Assembly (NCBI GenBank): GCA_947623455.1
Contig: OX392538.1
Span: 1,488,001 to 1,552,000, forward strand
Source: Mimachlamys varia
Taxonomy: Eukaryota > Mollusca > Bivalvia > Pectinida > Pectinidae
Reading direction: 5' to 3'
DNA: 64,000 nt
Both the position numbers and the translations under genes were made by a program. Positions 1 through 12,600 of this stretch are shown in pieces. The notes under the pieces are model-generated. The model did no database searches. It had not been told where the DNA came from and saw nothing but the letters and a program-made list of their open reading frames with translations. The stretch's first letter is position 1; each line of letters opens with the position of its first letter.

Positions 1-632
1 CTTCACCTTAGAGGGTAAGTTGTCTACCAGTAATAGATTTGGCCTTCACCTTAGAGGGTAAGTTGTCTACCAGTAATAGATTTGGCCTTCACCTTAGAGG
101 GTAAGTTGTCTACTAGTAATAGATTTGGCCTTCACCTTAGAGGGTAAGTTGTCTACCAGTAATGGATTTGGCCTTCACCTTAGAGGGTAAGTTGTCTACC
201 AGTAATAGATTTGGCCTTCACCTTAGAGGGTAAGTTGTCTACCAGTAATAGATTTGGCCTTCACCTTAGAGGGTAAGTTGTCTACCAGTAATAGATTTGG
301 CCTTCACCTTAGAGGGTAAGTTGTCTACCAGTAATAGATTTGGGCTTCACCTTAGAGGGTAAGTTGTCTACCAGTAATGGATTTGGCCTTCACCTTAGAG
401 GGTAAGTTGTCTACCAGTAATGGATTTGGCCTTCACCTTAGAGGGTAAGTTGTCTACCAGTAATGGATTTGGCCTTCACCTTAGAGGGTAAGTTGTCTAC
501 CAGTAATGGATTTGGCCTTCACCTTAGAGGGTAAGTTGTCTACCAGTAATAGATTTGGCCTTCACCTTAGAGGGTAAGTTGTCTACCAGTAATAGATTTG
601 GCCTTCACCTTAGAGGGTAAGTTGTCTACCTG
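1..632 (+). repeat. 43-bp minisatellite made of an exon end plus splice donor
   Basis: Fifteen donor sites (GAGG/gtaagt) occur every 43 bp from position 15 to 617. Each unit reads gatttggccttcacc then ttagagg/gtaagtt. The coding half translates DLAFTLEG, the WDR75 sequence expected just before SYLLSGG of the next exon. Units differ mainly at one base (aatag or aatgg) and there is a single gcc-to-ggc-type change near 341. Confidence 0.95.
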
Positions 633-3600
633 ACTTAAAGGTTTGAAACTTTATATCTAGGTTGTTTATTGTCCCACAAAAAAAAAAATCAGCAGATTGT
701 TATAAGTTGTCCTACAATCAGCGTTGCTTGTAACTTATCGCCAATATGCTTATGATACAAAATATATTGTATGTCGTCTCAAATTATAGTTAATAACAAC
801 TTGTCGCATTTCATTGGCAGCAGAATTTACATTGACTTAATTATAATGAATCAGTGAAGCCTTGATGGTGATGAGGAAAACTCATAACAAATGAAAAAAA
901 ACAACATTCAGTGATGTCTAGCTATGTGTTTGTAAGAAGTGTCTTATATTACCTTTTTATACTCCTCCCCTCAACAAAGTTAGGGGGGGGTATACTGGAA
1001 TCAGGTTGTCCGTCTGTCCATCCGTCTGTTTACACAATGATGTACTGGCTACTTCTCCTAAACTACTGAGGAGATTTCAATGAAACTTGGTGGCAATAAT
1101 CCTTATTCATTGTAGATGTGCATAATCAATATCACGTTAAAAAAGTTTGATTGTCATGGTAACCGGGTCACTATACTTTGTTTTAAAGGGAAAAATTTTG
1201 TCAGACAATTACTAATAAACCTTTGAACCGATTCAAATGAAACTACACATGAATACCATTTGTTAATGTGCATGCAGGGTATTTTTCTGCAAAAATTTGG
1301 TTGCCATGGCAACCAGGTCGAAATACCCAAATTCTTATGGAACACTAATTTTTCAGTGCAATTCAGTCTAAACCTATGAACCGATTTCAATGAAACTACA
1401 CAAGAATTTAAGGGACTAAGTGTAGATATAAATTATTTGATTTTTTCATGAGTGCATACCACACTTTGATTTTTTCCAAGTGCGTATCATACATTGATTT
1501 TTTTTGTTCCAGGTTCTTACCTCCTCAGTGGTGGACATGAGTGTGTGTTAGTAAAATGGCAGTACAACTCTGAATACCGCGACTTCCGACCCCGCCTCGG
1601 GGCACCGCTCACTCACGTGGCTGTCTCCCCGGACAACTTGTTGTATGCCACCAGCCATGACGACAACGGTAGGTCTCGTCACATCCTCATACTAGTAAGT
1701 CTGGGGAGGGATATGATTTTTAGGTTTTAATGAGGTGCAGAATGATATCGGTCTGGGAACAGTATTAGTATGTGTGATACATGTTATTGGTAAGATATGT
1801 TAGCAGTGATGCCCAGAATCTGTAAAAGAAGGGTTAATGTCTTGTGCATTTGCTTAAAGTACTTTTGTGAAGGATGTGATTTGTGTCTTTATCATTATAC
1901 TTCCTCATTACTTATAGAAATATTGTGTTAAGATCAAATTTGATAATTGTATGTATATGAGTTATACCTATTAGTTAGGTATGAATAAGGTCATCGTTTT
2001 GAAAATTAATTAGAGTATTGACACAACATTGGGTGTTTTATAGCAAATAGTTGCAGATAATATATAAAGTTGAGTTCTCTTGGGCCAATCAAACTCAAAC
2101 TTCATACAGTGCTGCTTGGGATTGCTTCTCGGATTTGAAGGTCAAAGTTCAAGGTCACTGTTAATCTAAATAGAAAATTTGTTTCTATGCAATAGCTCTA
2201 ATATGCTTTAGCAGACCAAGTTTACCGAAAAAGCTTCCTTTGGATTGTTTTTCAGGTTCAAAGGGCAGGGTCCCTGTTACTATAAATAGAAAATCAGTTC
2301 TAGTGTGATAACCTGAATTCACTTTTGCTGATTCAAATAAAGCTGGGGGCAGCGTTTCCTTACAGAAAGTGCTTGCTTGGAATTGCTTTTCATGTTCAAA
2401 GGTCAAGGTCACTGTAACTAAAAATAGAAAATCTGTGTCCAGTTCCCTTTGGGTAAATCAACTCCAAACTTTATAGAGCTAACTGGTTTCTGTATCTAAA
2501 GTATTGAAGAAACACTTTACATCTATTATAACAGGTAAAAAATCAGGAAAATCTTACCATTGGAAGTCCATGTCATAGTACACCTTAACACTATAATCTA
2601 AAAGTTTTTTCATTGCATGGAAATCTATCGTGCAAATCATACAAATTAAACTTTAATTGATTCAATGAGCCCCAGTATCTGAGTGTTATGTTGATATTCA
2701 TTCTTTACACCCTGGAATACGTGTCATAGTAAAACTAAAGGCACATTGCTAGTGATTTAATTGGTCTCGTGTATTTATGTGTGTCTGACGGCTTCTTTTC
2801 AGCAATACATTTGGTGACCAGCAGCTTCTCCGTAACCCAAGTGTACCAAGGTCTCACCAAAACTAAAGTGTCGGCCAAACAGACGTGTTTATACCCAGCC
2901 GGTCTGACCTTCGACCCCCGGTCCAAAGCTCTGGTCCTCAACGGTAAACCAGGCCACCTACAGTTCTACTCCGTACACAGCGATAAACAGTTGTATAACG
3001 TAAGATTTTAACACCTACAGTTCTACTCCGTACACAGTGATAAACAGTTGTACAACGTAAGATTTTAACACCTACAGTTCTACTCCGTACACAGTGATAA
3101 ACAGTGGTACAACGTAAGATTTTAACGCCTACAGTTTTACTCGGTACACAGCGATAAATAGTTGTACAATGTAAGATTTTAACGTCTACAGTTCTACTCG
3201 GTACACAGCGATAAATAGTTGTACAATGTAAGATTTTAACGTCTACAGTTCTACTCGGTACACAGCGATAAATAGTTGTACAATGTCAGATTTTAACGTC
3301 TACAGTTTTACTCGGTACACAGTGATAAACAGTTGTACAACGTAAGATTTTAACGTCTACAGTTTTACTCGGTACACAGTGATAAACAGTTGTACAACGT
3401 AAGATTTTAACGTCTACAGTTCTACTCGGTACACAGTGATAAACAGTTGTATAACGTAAGATTTTAACGTCTACAGTTCTACTCGGTACACAGTGATAAA
3501 CAGTTGTATAACGTAAGATTTTAACGTCTACAGTTCTACTCGGTACACAGTGATAAACAGTTGTATAACGTAAGATTTTAACACCTACAGTTTTACTCCT

Positions 3601-6600
3601 TACACATTGATAAATAGTTGTACAATGTAAGATTTTAACGTCTACAGTTTTACTCGGTACACAGTGATAAACAGTTGTACAATGTAAGATTTTAACACCT
3701 ACAGTTTTACTCCTTACACATTGATAAATAGTTGTACAACGTAAGATTTTAACACCTACAGTTCTACTCCGTACACAGTGATAATGCGTTGTACAATGTA
3801 AGATTTTAACGTCTACAGTTCTACTCGGTACACAGTGATAAACAGTTGTACAACGTAAGATTTTAACGCCTACAGTTCTACTCGGTACACAGTGATAAAC
3901 AGTTGTACAATGTAAGATTTTAACACCTACAGTTTTACTCCTTACACATTGATAAACAGTTGTACAATGTAAGATTTTAACGTCTACAGTTTTACTTAGC
4001 GACAGTGATAAACAATTGTACAATATAAGATTTTAACACCTACAGTTCTACTCCGTACACAACGATAAACAGTTGTATAACGTAAGATTTTAACACCTAC
4101 AGTTTTACTCGGTACACAGCGATAAATAGTTGTACAATGTAAGATTTTAACGTCTACAGTTCTACTCGGTACACAGCGATAAATAGTTGTACAATGTAAG
4201 ATTTTAACGTCTACAGTTCTACTCGGTACACAGCGATAAATAGTTGTACAATGTAAGATTTTAACGTCTACAGTTTTACTCGGTACACAGTGATAAACAG
4301 TTGTACAACGTAAGATTTTAACGTCTACAGTTTTACTCGGTACACAGTGATAAACAGTTGTACAACGTAAGATTTTAACACCTACAGTTCTACTCCGTAC
4401 ACAGTGATAATGCGTTGTACAATGTAAGATTTTAACAACTACAGTTCTACTCGGTACACAGTGATAAACAGTTGTACAACATAAGATTTTAACGTCTACA
4501 GTTTTACTCGGTACACAGTGATAAACAGTTGTACAACGTAAGATTTTAACACCTACAGTTCTACTCGGTACACAGTAATAATGAGTTGTACAGCGTAAGA
4601 TTTTAACACCAACAGTTTTACTCTGTACACAGTGATAAACAGTTGTACAACGTGAGATTTTAACACCTACAGTTTTATTCCGTACACATTGATAAACAGT
4701 TGTATAATGTAAGATTTTAACACCTATAGTTCTACTATGTACACAGTGATAAACAGTTGTACAACGTAAGATTTTAACAACTACAGTTCTGCTCTGACAC
4801 AGTAGTCGAAACTACCAACCAGGCAGTATTTTACCTGGTTCATAGTCCGAACTACCAACCAGGCAGTATTGTACTAAGTTCATAGTCAAGACTACCAACC
4901 AAGCAGTATTTTACCTGGTTCATAGTCCAAACTACCAACAGGCAGTATTTTAACTGGTTCATAGTCAAGACTACCAACCAAGCAGTATTTTACCTGGTTC
5001 ATAGTCAAGACTACCAACCAAGCAGTATTTTACCTGGTTCATAGTCCGAACTACCAACCAGGCAGTATTTTACCTGGTTCATAGTCCAAACTACCAACAG
5101 GCAATATTTTAACTGGTTCATAGTCAAGACTACCAACCAAGCAGTATTTTACCTGGTTCATAGTCAAGACTACCAACCAAGCAGTATTTTACCTGGTTCA
5201 TAGTCAAGACTACCAACCAAGCAGTATTTTACCTGGTTCATAGTCTGAACTACCAACCAAGCAGTATTTTACCTGGTTCATAGTCAAGACTACCAACCAG
5301 GCAGTATTTTACCTGGTTCATAGTCCAAACTACCAACAGGCAATATTTTACCTGGTTCATAGTCAAGACTACCAACCAAGCAGTATTTTACCTGGTTCAT
5401 AGTTCAAACTATGAACCAGACAATATTTTACCTGGTTCATAGTCCAAACTACCAACCAGGCAATATTTTACCTGGTTCATAGTACAAACTACCAACCAGG
5501 CAGTATTTTACCTTGTTCATAGTACAAACTACTAACCAGGCAATATTTTACCTGGTTCATAGTCAAGACTAACAACCAGACAATATTTTACCTGGTTCAT
5601 AGTACAAACCACCAACCAGGTAGTATCTTACCTGGTTCATAGTCAGAACCACCAACCAGACAGTATGTTACCTGGTTCATAGTCAAAACGACGAACCAGA
5701 CAATATTTTCACTGGTTCCCTGCTCACTCTATACTTGCATTATAAATACTTTTGGGAAAGTGTTGAAGTTGTTAAATGTAATACATATGATGTTTTTCTA
5801 GACACTCAAGTAAAAGTGAAATTATGTTTACTGTATATATATGTTTACAGTATAGAGCGACACGTGTTTGTGTACCTAAATAACAAATGTGATACGTTGG
5901 AAATTAACCATAAAAAATTGTTCAAATCTTTTTAATAAATCATTGACCATATATATATTATGACCCTGCTATATGGCAAAGTTTCATGTATAACTTTGCT
6001 GGTGACATTTTATTTTGTATATATTGTGCTAGGACTTAGAGGCTTCTAGCCTGCGTCCATTATTTTCCATTAAAAAACTCATTAAAAATACGAAAATATT
6101 TGCTCTGTTTTTTTCCAGCTGGACATTGTTTGTCAGAATTATATTTCGTCTGAGAATATCCATCGCCCCCTAGCTGTGACGGAGGTAATCCAGTCAGATT
6201 TCAGCAGCACAGGCGACTGGCTGGCCACGGTGGAGTACTGGAACAACGGTGTAATGACGCCCGACATGCGACTGAAATTCTGGAAATATAACACAGAGAC
6301 GCAAAGGTAGATACACCACACTGAAGTCTGTAAAATGTTACAGATATAGGAAAATAACAAAATATAGGAAAATGACAAGATATAGGAAAATAACAAGATA
6401 TAGGAAAATAACAAAATATAGGAAAATAACAAGATATAGGAAAATAACAAGATATAGGAAAATAACAAAATATAGGAAAATAACAAGATATAGGAAAATA
6501 ACAAGATATAGGAAAATAACAAAATAAAGGAAAATGACAAGATATAGGAAAATAACAAGATATAGGAAAATAACAAAATATAGGAAAATGACAAGATATA

Positions 6601-9600
6601 GGAAAATAACAAAATATAGGAAAATAACAAGATATAGGAAAATAACAAAATATAGGAAAATAAAAACATATAGGAAAATAAAAACATATAGTAAGATATA
6701 GGAAAATAACAAGATATAGGAAAATAACAAGATATAAGAAAATAACATCACAGGATGGTTTGGACGAAGTTTGGTGTAATGAAAGTTAAAACATTTATGG
6801 AAGTAAATTTTTAATCAAATGTTGTTTTAGAGAAGAATTAGAAAGATTGAGATTGAACTTGGAAATAACTTTTAGATTTAATTTTACAAAAAATGCTGTC
6901 TTTTAATAGATTCTTTTTATTGTTGTATTTTTTTTCAGCTACACATTAAACACGACAGTGGAAGTCCCACATGATAAAATTGTCAAGTGTTTACGGTTCC
7001 GGCCCGACACGTTTAACAACAACAACGAAGATCCTATGGTAGTCACAACGAGTGAGGATGGCAAATTCAAGATCTGGACCAACACCGATGACACAAATAT
7101 CTACAGTAAGGCACTTACTTATGTTATAATTAGCAGTTATGGCCCTCTGTGTCAGGATATATCCAGAATTTGTCGAGGGTATGTAGGGACACCCTCTGTT
7201 CATATGTACGCATCCCAAACGATGTCACCACGCTAAAGGCTGCATTTCTCGACCGATAGACACGAAACTTCACACAAGTCTTCACAAATATCACCTCTTG
7301 TACGAGTTCACGTTTCAAACTTCTGTGGTCAAAAACTAGGTCATTGTTGCTATAAATAGAAATCTTTTACATCATTGCTATACAGACTGCATTTCTCAAC
7401 TGATTGGCAGAAAACTTCACACAAGTTTTTCACAAACATCACTTCTAGTGCAAGTTCGCATTTCAACATTCTTCAGTCAAAATTTAGTCACCATTACTAT
7501 CACTGTTATCAGAGAGTTCCATTCTTTATCACAAATTCCTCGATATTGGTCTATTTTGTATTTTCTTTGTGGACTATTGTAGGGACGAACACGAGATGGA
7601 CGTGTGAGTCTGTTGGGTACTTCCACGACAAGCCGGCCGGTAAGTGTGCCTTTACTGCTGATGGGTCTCTGCTGGGGGTCGTGTTCGGTGCCAGCATCAC
7701 GCTATGGGATCCCGACAACAACGTCCTGAGGGAAACTTTAAACAGTCAGCAGGGACCAGTACAGTAAGTCACTGATATAAACAGGGAATCTCTAAACAGT
7801 CACATGTGAGTCTGTCGGGCAAGTCACTGATTTAAACACATTAAATATAACCATGTCACGCAGCGATGTACGATAATCTCCATGGTAACAGTGAAGCAGA
7901 AGATTAGATCTCATAGCCAAAAGTCTATGATGAAGTAAATATAGTGAAACAGTTAAACAGCTGAATTACTAATTCTTTGTACAAATATTATATGATTTTT
8001 TCATTGGGTTTTCAAATTTGAAAATCCTGGGAGTAGAATTTCCAATCCTACAATTTTGGGTATGAAAGAACAACTTTCTCTCATTTCAACAACAAAAATG
8101 AGCTCAGAACCATGGAAATGCTTTTCGACTGGCTGCTGTTTTGAACATATCATCATTTTCCCTGAGCATATATCATGTTTGCAAACACTGTTTGCACAGA
8201 GAATTTAATCTCATCTTTCTATCCCATATGATAAATATACAATAAAGGTTTTAATTTCATCACTCTTGATTGGAAGTTCAGAATTTTCCTAATTTAAGAC
8301 GTGTGGTTATTGTTAAGCCTATCGGACATCACATAACATAAACCGTGATGTAAGATAGAAAATCCTGACACCTCTTTCTTACCCAGTACAGTTGTATCTT
8401 ACATATAGGGAAACAAGAGAAAATTGTATATTGTCCTGTAACTGTATACGATAGTGAAAGGCCTCAAAGTTTGGTTTTATCAAATTTTAAATCTTTTGTA
8501 TAATTGATTTATTTACAGGATAATGTGGACAGGATAAATTAATATAATTATTATTTTGACAGGTTCATTGAATTTGGGAAGAAATCATGTAGTCACTATC
8601 TGGCCACTACAACATCGTCAAATGTGACAGTGTGGGACCTCATTACCTGTACAGGTACGTATCATAGGTATATAGAAGTTATTACCTCACCTGTTGTAAC
8701 AGTGTGGGACCTCATTACCTGTACAGGTACGTATATCATTGTGGGACCTCATTACCTGTACAGGTACGTATATCATAGTGGGACCTCATTACCTGTACAG
8801 GTACGTATATCATAGTGGGACCTCATTACCTGTACAGGTACGTATATCATAGTGGGACCTCATTACCTGTACAGGTACGTATATCATAGTGGGACCTCCT
8901 TACCTGTACAGGTACGTATATCATAGTGGGACCTCATTACCTGTACAGGTGCGTATATCATAGGTATATATAAGTTATTACCTCACCTGTTGTAACAGTG
9001 TGGGACCTCATTACCTGTACAGGTACGTATATCATAGTTGGACCTCATTACCTGTACAGGTACGTATATCATAGTGGGACCTCATTACCTGTACAGGTAC
9101 GTATATCATAGTGGGACCTCATTACCTGCACAGGTACGTATATCATAGTGGGACCTCATTACCTGTACAGGTACGTATATCATAGTGGGACCTCATTACC
9201 TGTACAGGTACGTATATCATAGTGGGACCTCATTACCTGTACAGGTACGTATATCATAGTGGGACCTCCTTACCTGTACAGGTACGTATATCATAGTGGG
9301 AGCTCATTACCTGTCCAGGTACGTATATCATAGTGGGACCTCATTACCTGTACAGGTACGTATATCATAGGTATATGGAAGTTATTACCTCACCTGTTGT
9401 AACAGTGTGGGACCTCATTACCTGTACAGGTACGTATATCATTGTGGGACCTTATTACCTGTACAGGTACGTATATCATAGTGGGACCTCATTACCTGTA
9501 CAGGTACGTATATCATAGTGGGACCTCATTACCTGTACAGGTACGTATATCATAGTGGGACCTCATTACCTGTACAGGTACGTATATCATAGTGGGACCT

Positions 9601-12600
9601 CATTACCTGTACAGGTACGTATATCATAGTGGGACCTCCTTACCTGTACAGGTACGTATATCATAGTGGGACCTCATTACATGTACAGGTACGTATATCA
9701 TAGGTATATATAAGTTATTACCTCACCTGTTGTAACAGTGTGGGACCTCATTACCTGTACAGGTACGTATATCATAGTGGGACCTCATTACCTGTACAGG
9801 TACGTATATCATAGTGGGACCTCATTACCTGTACAGGTACGTATATCATAGTGGGACCTCCTTACCTGTACAGGTACGTATATCATAGTGGGAGCTCATT
9901 ACCTGTCCAGGTACGTATATCATAGTGGGACCTCATTACCTGTACAGGTACGTATATCATAGGTATATGGAAGTTATTACCTCACCTGTTGTAACAGTGT
10001 GGGACCTCATTACCTGTACAGGTACGTATATCATTGTGGGACCTTATTACCTGTACAGGTACGTATATCATAGTGGGACCTCATTACCTGTACAGGTACG
10101 TATATCATAGTGGGACCTCATTACCTGTACAGGTACGTATATCATAGTGGGACCTCATTACCTGTACAGGTACGTATATCATAGTGGGACCTCATTACCT
10201 GTACAGGTACGTATATCATAGTGGGACCTCCTTACCTGTACAGGTACGTATATCATAGTGGGACCTCATTACCTGTACAGGTACGTATATCATAGGTATA
10301 TATAAGTTATTACCTCACCTGTTGTAACAGTGTGGGACCTCATTACCTGTACAGGTACGTATATCATAGTGGGACCTCATTACCTGTACAGGTACGTATA
10401 TCATAGTGGGACCTCATTACCTGTACAGGTACGTATATCATGGGTATTAAGTATATATAAGTTATTACCTCACCTTTTGTAACAGTGTGGGACCTTATTA
10501 CTTCCTTCATACCCCCTACCTGACCCCCACCCATCCCTCACTCCTTCCCTAATGCCCTCAGTCCTTCACTCTACCCTCACCCCCTCCATCACTCCTTCCC
10601 TCAACCCCTCAGTCCTTCACTCTACCCTCACCCCCTCCCTCACTCCTCCCTAACCCCCTCAGTCCTTCACTCTACCCTCATCCCCTCCCTCACTCCTCCC
10701 TAACCCCCTCAGTCCTTCACTCTACCCTCACCCCCTCCCGCACTCCTTCCCTCGACCCCCACCCATCTTTGACTCCTTCCCTCACACCCCCCCCCCCTCC
10801 CTGATTCCTCCCCTCAACCTCCTCACCCTCACACCCTCCCTGACTTCCTCATCTCACCCACCCATATTGTCCAGAGACCTGTACTGACTTTAACAAAAGT
10901 ACAACATTATTATATTACAGTTGTATGGAGTGCCAGTATTGAGAGCACACATTTGGTAGCTGACCCGCTCAGTGATGTCATGGCTGTGTTTGGGAAAAAC
11001 AAAAGTTGTAAGTTAAATAAAGTGATAATAAATGATGCAATAAGTTTTTAATTTCACTGATTTTTCACTTCCTATACTTTCCAAGTTTGTCCACTTCAGG
11101 GGTTGGTTAATTTGGTCAATCTTTCACAGAGTTTTGTATTCATATGATTTCTAAGACAAGGTTCAAAAGAGGAATTGTATTTACTCAAATTTTGTCTGGC
11201 CTGACCACACCTAGAAATAACTGGACAATTATTAATGATGATCTTGGTTATAAATAGATTTCAAGTTGATTTTCAAAATCGAATGATTATTTTTTTTTTG
11301 TTGAATTTCAATCCTTTTTTCAGTATATGTGTTCAAGCCATCTGACCCCAACTACCTGTATTACAACAAGAATATTCGAAAAGAGGCTGAAGCAGCAGTT
11401 TTCATACCTCACCAGAGGAAGAGTTCTAAAAACGAAGGGGGACAACTCTCCTGGCAGTATGAGTCCCAGTTGTACTGGATGACCAGTAAACAAGACCTGT
11501 TGACCCTGACTATGGAGGAAGATGAACCGACAAACACACAGCTGGTATGTTATATCACACCAAACCTAATAAGTTTGTACCTGTTAAAGATCTTAATTGT
11601 ACAGGTATGTTCTAACTCCAAACCAAATTAGTTTATACCTGTTAAAGATCTTAACTATACAGGTATGTTCTTACACCAAACCCAATAAGTTTATACAGTA
11701 GACTCCGCTTAATATCACTTCTCATTTGTCCGGGGAAAACATGATATTAACCGGAACATGATATTAAAAGAAAACGTATTTTCTGACATTTTTCAGCCCT
11801 CAAAACCGGAAGTGGACTTGGTTAAATGTCGTAGAGCTTTGACTCAACAGAGAGTATTGTTGAATAAAGATATTTTATCACTAATAATGTTTTTTTCACT
11901 CCAGTGACAGTATAATCTTTGGTTTTATTCTGGAATGCACTTATTTTCATATATATTGTTCGTACGTAATATTATCAGTAGGCTAGCTTCACACGAAACC
12001 AGGGACGAAACGTACTACGATTGTTTACTGCAGTAGGCCTACTGTAGTGATGTTATGTTAGGCATACAAGTGGCTGGTATTCTGCATCAAATTCGTGTTT
12101 TGAAATCATGACACTCCGTAAATATTTACCGTTATCTTGATATGTATACTGGTTTTTCGCTTGTGAAATCTGTTGTTTGTTTAATTTCTTTAGATATTCG
12201 CTGCAAGTGCGACATCGTGTTCACAGAGTTTGTCGGTTGTATAGCTCTACCGCGAAATGAACTTTTACCTTTGAAACGTGACGTTTCATTGGATGACCTC
12301 TATACAAATGAAACAACCACGCGATAAGGTTTAGTCTCAGCACTTATATTTATTCACCAGCCGGCCTAGAATCACGGCATGTCGGCGTCGTACTTTGGCT
12401 ATTTAAAAATCAAAACAAAGACGATATCTTTGCATTTTACGTGAACATTAGCTTAAATTAATTAATTGGACACTTATTGTTTAAAAGACACTTTTTATTT
12501 TAATTTCAATAAATATTTCGTCATGTTTACGGAAGACCATCCACTTGTAACATATATAAGCCTTCTTCACGACAACGTGAATTCAATCTAAGACGAGCTG

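Noticed and set aside
3286..4023. 245-codon minus-strand open frame
   Set aside because: It exists only because the 57-bp array has a period divisible by three; the protein is a pure 19-residue repeat and the strand opposes WDR75.
6139..6751. Two long minus-strand frames rich in F, S, Y, L
   Set aside because: Products of the 18-bp AT-rich minisatellite; no domain, and they overlap a WDR75 exon on the other strand.
8624..10110. Three similar plus-strand frames with repeated VWDLITCTG
   Set aside because: The first overlaps the real exon; the others are array copies of it, not separate genes.
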